Source: Georgenia daeguensis
GTDB lineage: Bacteria; Actinomycetota; Actinomycetes; Actinomycetales; Actinomycetaceae
NCBI RefSeq assembly: GCF_039537705.1
Contig: NZ_BAABBA010000020.1
Coordinates: 1-64,000 of the forward strand
Reading direction: 5' to 3'
DNA length: 64,000 nt
The notes below the pieces were generated by a model that was not told where the DNA came from, searched no databases, and saw only the letters and a program-made list of their open reading frames with translations. The first letter of the stretch is position 1; every line of letters starts with the position of its first letter. The translations under genes were made by a program, and so were the position numbers. Positions 28,134 through 35,835 of this stretch are shown here, piece after piece.

Positions 28134-28940
28134 TCAGTCCTCCTGCGAGGACAGCTGCGCGAGGACGGCGTCGTGCAGCAGCGCGTTGGTCACCACCGCG
28201 TTGCCGCCCCAGGGACCGTCCTCACCGTCGAGGCTGGTGAACCGTCCGCCCGCCTCGGTGACGATGGGGACGAGGGCCGCCATGTCGTACAGCTCGAGGT
28301 CGGGCTCGCACGCGATGTCCACCGCTCCCTCGGCCACGAGCATGTACGACCAGAAGTCCCCGTAGGCGCGGGTGCGCCAGACCTGCTGCGCCAGCCCGAG
28401 GAACGAGCGGAGCGAGCCGCGCTCGGCCCAGCCGTCGAGGCTGGAGTAGCTCAGGGACGCGTCGGCCAGGTCGCCGACGGCGGAGACGCGGATCTGGCGC
28501 GCCGCGGAGAGCGAGCGGCCGGTCCAGGCGCCCGAGCCCTTGGCGGCCCACCAGCGACGGTTCAGCGCCGGCGCCGAGACCACGCCGAGGACGACCTCGC
28601 CGTCCTCCACGAGCCCGATGAGCGTGGCCCACACCGGCACGCCGCGCACGAAGTTCTTCGTCCCGTCGATGGGGTCGATCACCCACTGCCGCTGGGAGTG
28701 GCCGGTCGTGCCGTACTCCTCGCCGAGCACGGAGTCCCGCGGCCGCGTCCGTGCGAGCTGGGCGCGGACGATCTCCTCGGCGGTGCGGTCCGCGTCGGAG
28801 ACCGGCGTGAGGTCGGGCTTGGACTCCACGTGCAGGTCCTGGGCTCCGAAGCGGGCCATCGTCTGCCCGTCGACCTGGTCGGCGACCACGTGCGCGAGGC
28901 GCAGGTCGTCGGTGTAGCGGCTCGCGCCTTGCACAGTCAT
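28134..28940 (-). CDS. hisN: Histidinol-phosphatase, inositol-monophosphatase family
   Basis: 268 aa. It dephosphorylates histidinol phosphate in histidine synthesis. Metal-binding motifs are SDADRTAEE, GEEYG and WVIDPIDGTKNFVRG, with the C-terminal DLELYDMAALVPIVTEAGG. Actinobacteria use this IMPase-type HisN in place of HisB. TAGGTT lies 6 nt before the ATG, again leaderless in style. It could also act on other sugar phosphates. Confidence 0.88.
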   Translation of the reverse strand: MTVQGASRYTDDLRLAHVVADQVDGQTMARFGAQDLHVESKPDLTPVSDADRTAEEIVRAQLARTRPRDSVLGEEYGTTGHSQRQWVIDPIDGTKNFVRGVPVWATLIGLVEDGEVVLGVVSAPALNRRWWAAKGSGAWTGRSLSAARQIRVSAVGDLADASLSYSSLDGWAERGSLRSFLGLAQQVWRTRAYGDFWSYMLVAEGAVDIACEPDLELYDMAALVPIVTEAGGRFTSLDGEDGPWGGNAVVTNALLHDAVLAQLSSQED

Positions 28941-29004
28941 GCCCGGAACCTATCGCGGTCCGGGTGGCGCGCCGGTGACCGGCTCAGCGGCGGGCAGGGG
29001 TGGG

Positions 29005-30033
29005 TCAGTCGGCGGCCTCGGTCTTCGCGGCGAGCAGTCGCCGGAAGGACGCGAGCCGTGCCTCCCCGGCCGCGCCGGCCCGGCCGTCGGCCACCCACTC
29101 GTCGAGGGCGCAGTCGGGCGCGTCGGCGGCATGGGTGCAGCCGCGCGGGCAGTCCTGCGCGATGGCGTGCAGGTCGTCGAACGCGGCCAGCAGGCCGTCG
29201 GGGCTGACGTGGCTGAGGCCGAAGGACCGCACCCCGGGGGTGTCGATGGCCCAGCCGCCGCCGGGCAGGGGCAGGGCGACGGCGGAGGAGGAGGTGTGCC
29301 GCCCGCGCCCGGTCACGACGTTGACGATCCCCGTCGCCCGCCCCGCACCGGGCACGAGCGCGTTGACGAGGGTCGACTTCCCGACGCCGGAGTGGCCGAT
29401 GAGCACCGAGGTGCGCCCGGCCAGGCGCTCCCGCACCGCGTCGAGGCCGCGGATCTCGTCGTCGACGAACGACGTCACGAGGGCCGGCACCTCCAGCGCC
29501 TCGTAGAGGGAGAGGAACGGCGCCGGGTCCGCCAGGTCCGCCTTGGTCAGGCACAGCACCGGTTCCATGCCCGCGTCGTACGCGGCCACCAGGCACCGGT
29601 CCACCATGCGCGGGCGTGGCTCGGGGTCGGCCAGCGCGGTGACGATGACGAGCTGGTCCGCGTTGGCGACGATGACGCGCTCGACCCCGGCCGTCTCGCC
29701 GTCCTCCGCGGAACGGCGCAGCGCGGACGTGCGCTCCTCGACCCGGACGATGCGGGCGAGGGTGTCCTTGGCGCCGGAGACGTCCCCGACCACGCCGACC
29801 CGGTCCCCGACGACGACGGCGGAGCGGGACCCGCGACCGAGCTCGCGCGCCTTCATCCCGATCACCGGGACGCCCTCGTCGGTGAGCAGGTGGTACCGCC
29901 CGCGGTCCACCCCGAGGACCAGGGCCCCCACCGCGTCGTCGAACGCGGGCCGCTTCTTCGTGCGCGGCCGGTTCCCCTTCGGGTTCGGGCGGATGCGGAC
30001 CCGTGAGTCGTCCGTGCCGGTGTCGCGAGCCAT
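29005..30033 (-). CDS. rsgA: Ribosome small-subunit-dependent GTPase RsgA
   Basis: 342 aa from ATG 30033. An OB-fold N-terminal domain precedes a circularly permuted GTPase in G4-G1-G3 order: LTKADLAD, GHSGVGKSTLVN, DTPGVRSFGL. A zinc site CPRGCTH...C follows near the C-terminus. It assists 30S maturation. It lies 4 bp after aroA, the usual aroA-rsgA arrangement of Micrococcales. The open frame upstream into aroA is a shadow. Confidence 0.95.
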   Translation of the reverse strand: MARDTGTDDSRVRIRPNPKGNRPRTKKRPAFDDAVGALVLGVDRGRYHLLTDEGVPVIGMKARELGRGSRSAVVVGDRVGVVGDVSGAKDTLARIVRVEERTSALRRSAEDGETAGVERVIVANADQLVIVTALADPEPRPRMVDRCLVAAYDAGMEPVLCLTKADLADPAPFLSLYEALEVPALVTSFVDDEIRGLDAVRERLAGRTSVLIGHSGVGKSTLVNALVPGAGRATGIVNVVTGRGRHTSSSAVALPLPGGGWAIDTPGVRSFGLSHVSPDGLLAAFDDLHAIAQDCPRGCTHAADAPDCALDEWVADGRAGAAGEARLASFRRLLAAKTEAAD

Positions 30034-30037
30034 CGTC

Positions 30038-31387
30038 TCAGCGGCTCCCGGCGAGCATCGCCTGCCACATCCCGGTGAAGTCGGGCAGGGTCTTGGCGGT
30101 GGTGCCGACGTCGACGATCTCGACGCCGGGCACCCGCAGCCCGATGATCGCGGCGAAGGTCGCCATCCGGTGGTCGGCGTAGGTCTCCACCCGCGCGCCG
30201 TGCAGCGTCGCGGGCTCGATCTCCACGCCGTCCTCGGTCTCGCGGGCGCGGCCCCCGAGCCGGCCGATCTCGGTGACGATGGCGGCGAGCCGGTCCGTCT
30301 CGTGCCCGCGCAGGTGGGCGATGCCGCGCAGGCGCGACGGCGTGGCGGCCAGCGCGCACAGGGCGGCGATCGTGGGGGCGAGCTCGCCGACGTCGTGCAG
30401 ATCGGCGTCCAGCCCACGGATGACGCCGTCGGCCGGCCCGCTCACCGCGAGGACGCCGTCGGTCAGGTCGACCGTGGCGCCCATGCGGGCGAGCAGGTCA
30501 CGCAGGCCGTCGCCGGCCTGGGTGGTGGCGGAGGGCCAGCGCGGCACCCGGACCGTGCCGCCGGCGGCGAGGGCCGCGGCGAGGAAGGGGCCGGCGTTGG
30601 AGAGGTCCGGCTCGACGACGATGCGCCCGCCGGCGACCGGGCCCGGGTGGACCCGCCAACGGGTGGGGGCGACGCCGGTGCGTCCGCCCGCCGGTCCGCC
30701 GTCGGCCGTGAGCTCGTCGACGGCGACGCCGCGCCCGCGCAGGAGGGCGACGGTCATGTCGATGTGGGGAAGGGAGGGAAGGGTGGCGCCGGTGTGCCGC
30801 AGGTCGATGCCACCCTCGTACGCCGGGGCGGCCAGGAGGAGCGCGGAGACGAACTGGCTCGAGCCGGAGGCGTCGACGTCCACGGCGCCGCCCGCGAGCC
30901 GCCCGTTCCCGTGGACGGTGAGGGGCAGCACCGCCGCGCCGCCGAGCCCGGCGGCGGCGTCGATCCGGGCGCCGAGGTCGCGCAGCGCGCCGACGACCGG
31001 CGCCATGGGGCGCTCGCGGGCGCGCTCGTCGCCGTCGAGGCGGACCTCGCCGTCGGCCAGGACGGCGAGCGCGGGCACGAACCGCATGACGGTGCCGGCG
31101 AGACCGCAGTCCACCTGGGCGGGCCCTCGCAGCGGGCGCGGGGTGATGACCAGGTCGGGGCCGCCGTCGTCGGCCGGCCGGACCTCGGTGCCGAGGGCGC
31201 GCAGGGCCGCGACCATGAGCTCGGAGTCGCGCGAGTGCAGCGGGCGGACCAGCTCGGTGGGGCTCGAGGCCAGCGCGGCCAGCACGAGGTAGCGGTTCGT
31301 CAGCGACTTCGATCCGGGGATGTCGACGACGGCGTCCAGAGGCTGGGTGGCGGTCGGGGCGGGCCAGGCGGCGGTGGACACGGGCAT
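30038..31387 (-). CDS. aroA: 3-phosphoshikimate 1-carboxyvinyltransferase (EPSP synthase)
   Basis: 449 aa. Catalyses EPSP formation in the shikimate pathway. Motifs: PGSKSLTNRYLVLAAL near residue 24, GLAGTVMRFVPALA, DGDERARERPM and a C-terminal YADHRMATFAAIIGL. TAGAGT (31400-31395) lies 7 nt before the ATG with no Shine-Dalgarno site. It is followed closely by rsgA. Confidence 0.96.
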   Translation of the reverse strand: MPVSTAAWPAPTATQPLDAVVDIPGSKSLTNRYLVLAALASSPTELVRPLHSRDSELMVAALRALGTEVRPADDGGPDLVITPRPLRGPAQVDCGLAGTVMRFVPALAVLADGEVRLDGDERARERPMAPVVGALRDLGARIDAAAGLGGAAVLPLTVHGNGRLAGGAVDVDASGSSQFVSALLLAAPAYEGGIDLRHTGATLPSLPHIDMTVALLRGRGVAVDELTADGGPAGGRTGVAPTRWRVHPGPVAGGRIVVEPDLSNAGPFLAAALAAGGTVRVPRWPSATTQAGDGLRDLLARMGATVDLTDGVLAVSGPADGVIRGLDADLHDVGELAPTIAALCALAATPSRLRGIAHLRGHETDRLAAIVTEIGRLGGRARETEDGVEIEPATLHGARVETYADHRMATFAAIIGLRVPGVEIVDVGTTAKTLPDFTGMWQAMLAGSR

Positions 31388-31401
31388 ACCGCGGACTCTA
31401 G

Positions 31402-31899
31402 TCAGTCGGCGTACCGGGCCTTCACACGGGCCGTGACGGGGCGGGCGGCGGCGCGCTCCTTGCGCGCGTTGGCCAGGCGCCAGCCCCAGGAGGGCTTGCC
31501 GGCGAGGTCGGCGGCCGCGACCAGCAGGCCGCCGCCGAGGCTCGCGCCGCGGACGAGTCCGCTGAGGTAGCGCTTGCGCTCCTCGCCGCCGCGCGCCGCC
31601 CAGACGGGGTTGTTGAGGAGCGTGAGCGGGACGTTGACCAGCGCCAGCGTCAGGGCAGCGCTGCGCGGGCGGCGGCCGGTGGCGAGCATGAGCCCGGAGA
31701 CGGCGGTGACGGCGCCGCTGACGCGGGCCAGCATCTTCGGGTCGGCGTAGAGCGCGGCCGGCACCCCGGCCTGCTCCAGCGCCGGAACCACCTTCCTGAA
31801 CTTCTCGGCGTGCCCCTCGGGGCGGATCACGGAGTCCACCCCGTCCATGACGAACGTGGCGGCGAGCATCGGGCGCGCGATCAGGCGTAGGAGGTTCAT
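31402..31899 (-). CDS. DoxX family membrane protein
   Basis: 165 aa with about four hydrophobic segments. DoxX features include LLRLIARPMLAATFVMDGVD at the start and a G-L-M-L-A-T-G-R segment. DoxX proteins are associated with redox stress responses in mycobacteria, forming a membrane complex with SodA and SseA. It is divergent from sigR and its stop is 14 bp before aroA. Confidence 0.88.
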   Translation of the reverse strand: MNLLRLIARPMLAATFVMDGVDSVIRPEGHAEKFRKVVPALEQAGVPAALYADPKMLARVSGAVTAVSGLMLATGRRPRSAALTLALVNVPLTLLNNPVWAARGGEERKRYLSGLVRGASLGGGLLVAAADLAGKPSWGWRLANARKERAAARPVTARVKARYAD

Positions 31900-31985
31900 G
31901 TCACATGACTACCGCACAACCGCGGCGAGGGCGACCGTTGCGAGGTAGCCACTTCGGCGGATCTCGAATAGGCGGGTGCACGCCC

Positions 31986-32011
31986 GGAATGGACCGGGCG
32001 GGCGCACGGTT
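31986..32011 (+). promoter_or_regulatory. SigR-type autoregulatory promoter, GGAAT-N18-GTT
   Basis: GGAAT (31986-31990) and GTT (32009-32011) are exactly 18 bp apart, a full match to the sigma-R consensus. Transcription would begin at about 32018-32021, at an in-frame ATG (32021) of sigR. Confidence 0.75.
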
Positions 32012-32020
32012 GTACCGGGC

Positions 32021-32122
32021 ATGACCAGCCCGACCCTCGTCAGCCACGCGACCGCGCCTCCCTCCCCGGGAGCCCTGGGCACCGCGGGACCGGAGGGCTC
32101 GCCGGGGTTAGGCTCGTGGGTG
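32021..32122 (+). other. In-frame 34-codon 5' extension of sigR (possible long isoform)
   Basis: From ATG 32021 the frame runs into sigR without stop, adding 34 residues (MTSPTLVSHATAPPSPG...). The SigR-type promoter just upstream would place the transcript start at or next to this ATG. This resembles the stress-induced sigma-R' isoform known in Streptomyces. Confidence 0.5.
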
Positions 32123-32743
32123 ATGAGCGAGACCCACGAGGGCGACCTCGACCGCACCCCCGACGGCGAGACGGGCGCCGAGCGGGCAGAACGTTTCGAG
32201 CGCGACGCGCTCCCGTACCTGGACCAGCTCTACGGCGCCGCGATGCGCATGACGCGCAACCCCGCGGACGCCGAGGACCTCGTCCAGGAGACGTTCGCCA
32301 AGGCGTTCGCGTCCTTCCACCAGTACCGGCCCGGCACGAACCTCAAGGCGTGGCTGTACCGGATCCTGACGAACACGTTCATCAACTCGTACCGCAAGAA
32401 GCAGCGTGAGCCGCTGCAGTCGGACGCCGAGCAGGTCGAGGACTGGCAGATCCACCGGGCCGCCTCCCACACCTCCACCGGGCTGCGCTCGGCCGAGGCG
32501 GAGGCCATGGACCTCCTGCCCGACTCGGAGATCAAGCGCGCGATGAACGAGCTGCCCGAGGACTTCCGCATCGCGGTGTACCTCGCGGACGTCGAGGGCT
32601 TCGCGTACAAGGAGATCGCGGACATCATGGGCACGCCGATCGGGACGGTGATGTCGCGGCTGCACCGCGGTCGGCGGCAGCTGCGCGAGCTCCTGGTCGA
32701 CCACGCACGCGATATGGGGATCCGGACGGAGGCCAAGGCATGA
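32123..32743 (+). CDS. sigR: ECF sigma factor SigR (sigma-H/R type)
   Basis: 206 aa from ATG 32123 (MSETHEGD). Region 2 reads ALPYLDQLYGAAMRMTRNPADAED, LVQETFAKAFASFHQYRPG, LKAWLYRILTNTFINSYRKKQREP; region 4 is LPEDFRIAVYLADVEGFAYK, EIADIMGTPIGTVMSRLHRG. It directs thiol-oxidative-stress genes and is held inactive by RsrA. The anti-sigma gene overlaps by 4 bp. A weak TAGGCT 8 nt before this ATG could give the short form, while the SigR promoter upstream could give a 34-residue longer form. Confidence 0.94.
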   Translation: MSETHEGDLDRTPDGETGAERAERFERDALPYLDQLYGAAMRMTRNPADAEDLVQETFAKAFASFHQYRPGTNLKAWLYRILTNTFINSYRKKQREPLQSDAEQVEDWQIHRAASHTSTGLRSAEAEAMDLLPDSEIKRAMNELPEDFRIAVYLADVEGFAYKEIADIMGTPIGTVMSRLHRGRRQLRELLVDHARDMGIRTEAKA

Positions 32744-33066
32744 GCGAGGACGCTGCGAACCTCACCGAACGGGCCGAGAGGGCGCTGCGGGCGCGCGCCG
32801 AGGGGCGCACCACCCCGTGCAGCTGCGACGAGCTTCTCGAGCACCTCTTCGAGTTCCTCGACGCCGAGCTCGACGAGGACCAGGAGGAGCGGTTCCGGCG
32901 GCACGCCGCCGAGTGCCCGACCTGCACCGAGGCCACCGACGCCGAGCAGCACATCCGCGCCCTCGTGCGGCGGTCCTGCGCGGAGGTCGCCCCCAGCTCC
33001 CTGCGCCTGCGCGTGCAGTCCCAGCTGACGGTGCTGCGCGTGAACGGCATCCGCGCGGTCGACTGA
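32740..33066 (+). CDS. rsrA: Mycothiol-system anti-sigma-R factor RsrA
   Basis: 108 aa zinc-binding anti-sigma protein. The ZAS motif is H55-x3-C59-x2-C62 (HAAECPTC), and C27/C29 (PCSC) supply the additional thiols. In Streptomyces RsrA, disulfide formation releases zinc and frees SigR. The ATG overlaps the sigR stop (ATGA), ensuring coupled synthesis. Confidence 0.94.
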   Translation: MSEDAANLTERAERALRARAEGRTTPCSCDELLEHLFEFLDAELDEDQEERFRRHAAECPTCTEATDAEQHIRALVRRSCAEVAPSSLRLRVQSQLTVLRVNGIRAVD

Positions 33067-33195
33067 CGCGGGCCGGCAACGCCCGTCCCATCGTCGGCGT
33101 GCGCCCGCGCCTGCCACGCGCGGGGACGCGGCGATGTGTGGGAGGATGATCGGCGTAAATCCGCCCGTCCGGGCGAGCACAGATCGGGAGACAAC

Positions 33196-33270
33196 ATGAG
33201 CAAGCGCGGTCGCAAGCGCCGGTCCCGCAAGGGCAGTGCCGCCAACCACGGCAAGCGCCCCAACGCCTGA
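33196..33270 (+). CDS. 50S ribosomal protein bL37 (24 aa)
   Basis: A 24-residue, strongly basic peptide: MSKRGRKRRSRKGSAANHGK then RPNA. It matches the actinobacterial large-subunit protein bL37 seen in mycobacterial ribosome structures (ending NHGKRPN). GGGAG lies 5 nt before the ATG. It follows rsrA by 129 bp and is closed by a strong terminator. It is easily missed by gene callers because of its length. Confidence 0.9.
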   Translation: MSKRGRKRRSRKGSAANHGKRPNA

Positions 33271-33300
33271 GTCCGGCGGGCTCAGCGCCCTGAAGGCTCC

Positions 33301-33332
33301 ACGGGCCGGTCACCCTCGGGTGACCGGCCCGT
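33301..33332 (+). terminator. Strong terminator after bL37
   Basis: Perfect 14-bp stem ACGGGCCGGTCACC and its complement around a CTCG tetraloop. Confidence 0.87.
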
Positions 33333-33393
33333 CGTCGTCCCGGGTCCGTGGTCGTCCCCGGCGGCCGGCGACGGCGCCGCTAGGGTGTGCGCC

Positions 33394-34383
33394 ATGCGCT
33401 GCGCCCTCGTCCGGAGCCAGGACCCCGACGACCCGCTCGCGGGCCTCGAGATCGGTGAGCTGAACCCCCAGCCACCCGCCGGCTGGGTGCCGGTGACGGT
33501 GCGCGCGGCGTCCCTCAACCACCACGACCTGTGGTCGCTGCGCGGGATCGGCCTGCCCGCGGACCGGCTGCCGATGATCCTGGGCACGGACGCCGCCGGC
33601 GTCCTCGACGACGGCAGCGAGGTGGTCGTGCACTCGGTGATCCCGAGCCCCACCTGGCACGGCGAGGAGACGCTCGACCCGCGCCGCACCCTGCTCTCCG
33701 AGAAGCACCCCGGCACGCTCGCCGAGCGCGTGTGGGTGCCCGCGCGCAACCTCGTCCCCAAGGACCCCGCGCTGAGCTGGGCCGAGGCGTCGTGCCTGCC
33801 CACCGCCTACCTCACCGCCTACCGGATGCTCTTCGACGCCGCGGGCCTGCGCCCCGGCCAGACCGTGCTCGTGCAGGGGGCCGGGGGAGGGGTCGCCACC
33901 GCGGCGATCCTTCTCGCCCGGGCCGCCGGCCTGCGTGTGTGGTGCACCTCCCGCACGGAGGCCAAGCGCTCCCGCGCGGTCGAGCTCGGCGCCCACCAGG
34001 CCTTCGAGACCGGCGCCCGGCTGCCCGAGCAGGTCGACGCGGTGCTGGAGACCGTCGGGGAGGCCACCTGGTCCCACTCGCTCAAGGCGCTGCGGCCCGG
34101 CGGCACCGTCGCGGTGGCCGGGGCGACGTCGGGTGCCATGCCGCCCGCCGACCTGGGCCGGGTCTTCTTCCGCTCGCTGCGCATCGCGGGCACGACCATG
34201 GGCACCCGTGAGCAGCTCGTCGCCGTGCAGCAGATGCTCGTCGCCACCGGCGTGCGCCCCCTCGTCGACTCGGTCGTGCCCCTCGACGGCGTCCGGGACG
34301 CCCTCGCCCGGATGGCGGGCGGCGACGTCGTCGGCAAGATCGTCGTCGAACCGGGGGAGGCCGGCGCGGGACGTGCCGCGTAG
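33394..34383 (+). CDS. Zinc-binding-dehydrogenase / quinone-oxidoreductase-like MDR protein
   Basis: 329 aa, medium-chain dehydrogenase fold. The GroES-like half has SLNHHDLWSLRGIGLPADRL and GTDAAGVL; the NADP(H)-binding half has LVQGAGGGVATAAILLARAAG. Catalytic zinc ligands of alcohol dehydrogenases are not apparent, pointing to a quinone- or enoyl-reductase-like activity of unknown substrate. TAGGGT lies 7 nt before the ATG (leaderless style). Confidence 0.87.
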   Translation: MRCALVRSQDPDDPLAGLEIGELNPQPPAGWVPVTVRAASLNHHDLWSLRGIGLPADRLPMILGTDAAGVLDDGSEVVVHSVIPSPTWHGEETLDPRRTLLSEKHPGTLAERVWVPARNLVPKDPALSWAEASCLPTAYLTAYRMLFDAAGLRPGQTVLVQGAGGGVATAAILLARAAGLRVWCTSRTEAKRSRAVELGAHQAFETGARLPEQVDAVLETVGEATWSHSLKALRPGGTVAVAGATSGAMPPADLGRVFFRSLRIAGTTMGTREQLVAVQQMLVATGVRPLVDSVVPLDGVRDALARMAGGDVVGKIVVEPGEAGAGRAA

Positions 34384-34393
34384 GGTCGGGGGC

Positions 34394-35209
34394 ATGGCTA
34401 CCCGGTCCTGGATCGTCCCCGGCCCCTCCCAGCACGACGTCGAGGGTGTCGCCCGCCTGCGGGTCCAGCTGGTGGCAGGTTCCGTCACCGTCCTCGGGCA
34501 CGACGCCCCGCACGTGCGGGTGGACGTCGCCGAGGTCGCCGGGAACCCGCTCGAGCTGACCGTCGAGGGGGACCGGCTCACGGTCGGCTACCCGTTCCTC
34601 GGGTGGGACGGCTGGGTCAAGCGCCTGCGCTCCTACCGCTCCACGGACACCGCCCGCCTGACGGTCCACGTCCCCCGGGCGACTGCTGTCACCGTGGCCA
34701 CGGCGCTCGCCGAGGCCACCGTGAGCGACGTCGCCGAGGACGTCGTGCTGAACACGGCCGGCGGGCGGCTGCGCGTCACCGGCTGCCGCGGTGCCGCGTC
34801 GCTGAAGTCGGCGTCCGGGACGGTGGACGTCCTCGGGCACGACGGCCCCGTGCGCGTGAGCACGGCGGCCGGGCGCACCACCCTGACGGGCGACCTGCCG
34901 CGGGTGGAGGTGAGCACCGTCGCAGCCGCCGTCGCCGTGGCCACCTCGGCGCGTACCTCCATGGTCGACCTCTCCACGGTCTCGGGGGCGCTGACCGTGT
35001 CCCTGCCCGCCGGCACCGGGGTGTCGATGACGGCCCGGACCGTCGCGGGCCCGGTGCGCCTCGACGGCACCGACCACCGGTCCCCGGGCCTCGGAGCCAC
35101 CACGGTGGAGGACCGCACCGACGGCGGGATCTGCTTCCTCACCACCCGGTCGGTCTCCGGCAGCGTCGACGTCACCCGCGCGGCCGTGCTGCCGGAGGGG
35201 CTGCGGTGA
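34394..35209 (+). CDS. DUF4097 family beta-strand repeat protein
   Basis: 271 aa from ATG 34394. A series of short beta repeats (VSDVAEDVVLNTAGGRLRVT, ASLKSASGTVDVLGHDGPVR, VSTAAGRTTLTGDLPRVEVS) marks the DUF4097 putative adhesin-like solenoid. There is no signal peptide. The -10-like TAGGGT at 34381-34386 overlaps the previous stop codon, so the gene can have its own leaderless transcript. It overlaps the next gene by 4 bp. Function unknown. Confidence 0.85.
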   Translation: MATRSWIVPGPSQHDVEGVARLRVQLVAGSVTVLGHDAPHVRVDVAEVAGNPLELTVEGDRLTVGYPFLGWDGWVKRLRSYRSTDTARLTVHVPRATAVTVATALAEATVSDVAEDVVLNTAGGRLRVTGCRGAASLKSASGTVDVLGHDGPVRVSTAAGRTTLTGDLPRVEVSTVAAAVAVATSARTSMVDLSTVSGALTVSLPAGTGVSMTARTVAGPVRLDGTDHRSPGLGATTVEDRTDGGICFLTTRSVSGSVDVTRAAVLPEGLR

Positions 35210-35826
35210 GCGAGGACGGACGGCTCGCCCCGGTCGAGGGCATCGCGGAGGACACCGCCGCCGGGTTCCGCGCCCAGGTCGCGCAGGCCGCCCGGGACCG
35301 GGCGGGAAGCTGGGACGCCGTCGCCGACGTGCTCGCCGCCCCCGGCACCGAACTCGTCGAGCGCCTGCGCGCCGGCGAGCTGGCCACGGCCTGGCGGCTC
35401 GGGGCCCGCTGGCTGGGGGCCGACGCAGAGCTGTTCACCCGGGACCTCATGAGCCTGGACGTCTACGCGCGCGGCTCGCGGCGCCGGAGCGCCGAGCAGG
35501 ACCTCGCAGTGCTCCGGGCCGACCACGACCGCCTCGTCGCGCCGGAGGGCGACCTCGTCACCCCGGTGCGCCGTGTCGCGGAGGTGTGCCGTGAGGAGTC
35601 CGACGCCTGGGCCACCGGGGACATGGCGGCCGGGCGCGCCGTCCGGGCCCGCGAGCGCACCCTCATCGAGGAGACCCTCGTGCCGGGGCTCGCGAACGTG
35701 GGCGGGCGCCTCGCGCAGGAGGCGGAGGCCCGGGTGTGCCGCACGCTCGGCCGGCTCGTCCTCGCGGTGCTCTCCGTCGAGAGCGGCCGGGACTACCTGC
35801 GCGCCGTGCTGGGCGACGAGGACTGA
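35206..35826 (+). CDS. Hypothetical mostly helical protein co-transcribed with DUF4097
   Basis: 206 aa from GTG 35206 (GTGA overlap with DUF4097 stop). Rich in Ala, Arg and Glu with long predicted helices (GFRAQVAQAARDRAG, RRSAEQDLAVLRADHDRL, VRARERTLIEETLVPGLANV). No membrane segment, cysteine cluster or catalytic motif. I do not recognise the family. The coupling suggests it works with the DUF4097 protein. It is convergent with the ferredoxin gene, 9 bp away. Confidence 0.65.
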   Translation: MSEDGRLAPVEGIAEDTAAGFRAQVAQAARDRAGSWDAVADVLAAPGTELVERLRAGELATAWRLGARWLGADAELFTRDLMSLDVYARGSRRRSAEQDLAVLRADHDRLVAPEGDLVTPVRRVAEVCREESDAWATGDMAAGRAVRARERTLIEETLVPGLANVGGRLAQEAEARVCRTLGRLVLAVLSVESGRDYLRAVLGDED

Positions 35827-35835
35827 GCCGGGACG

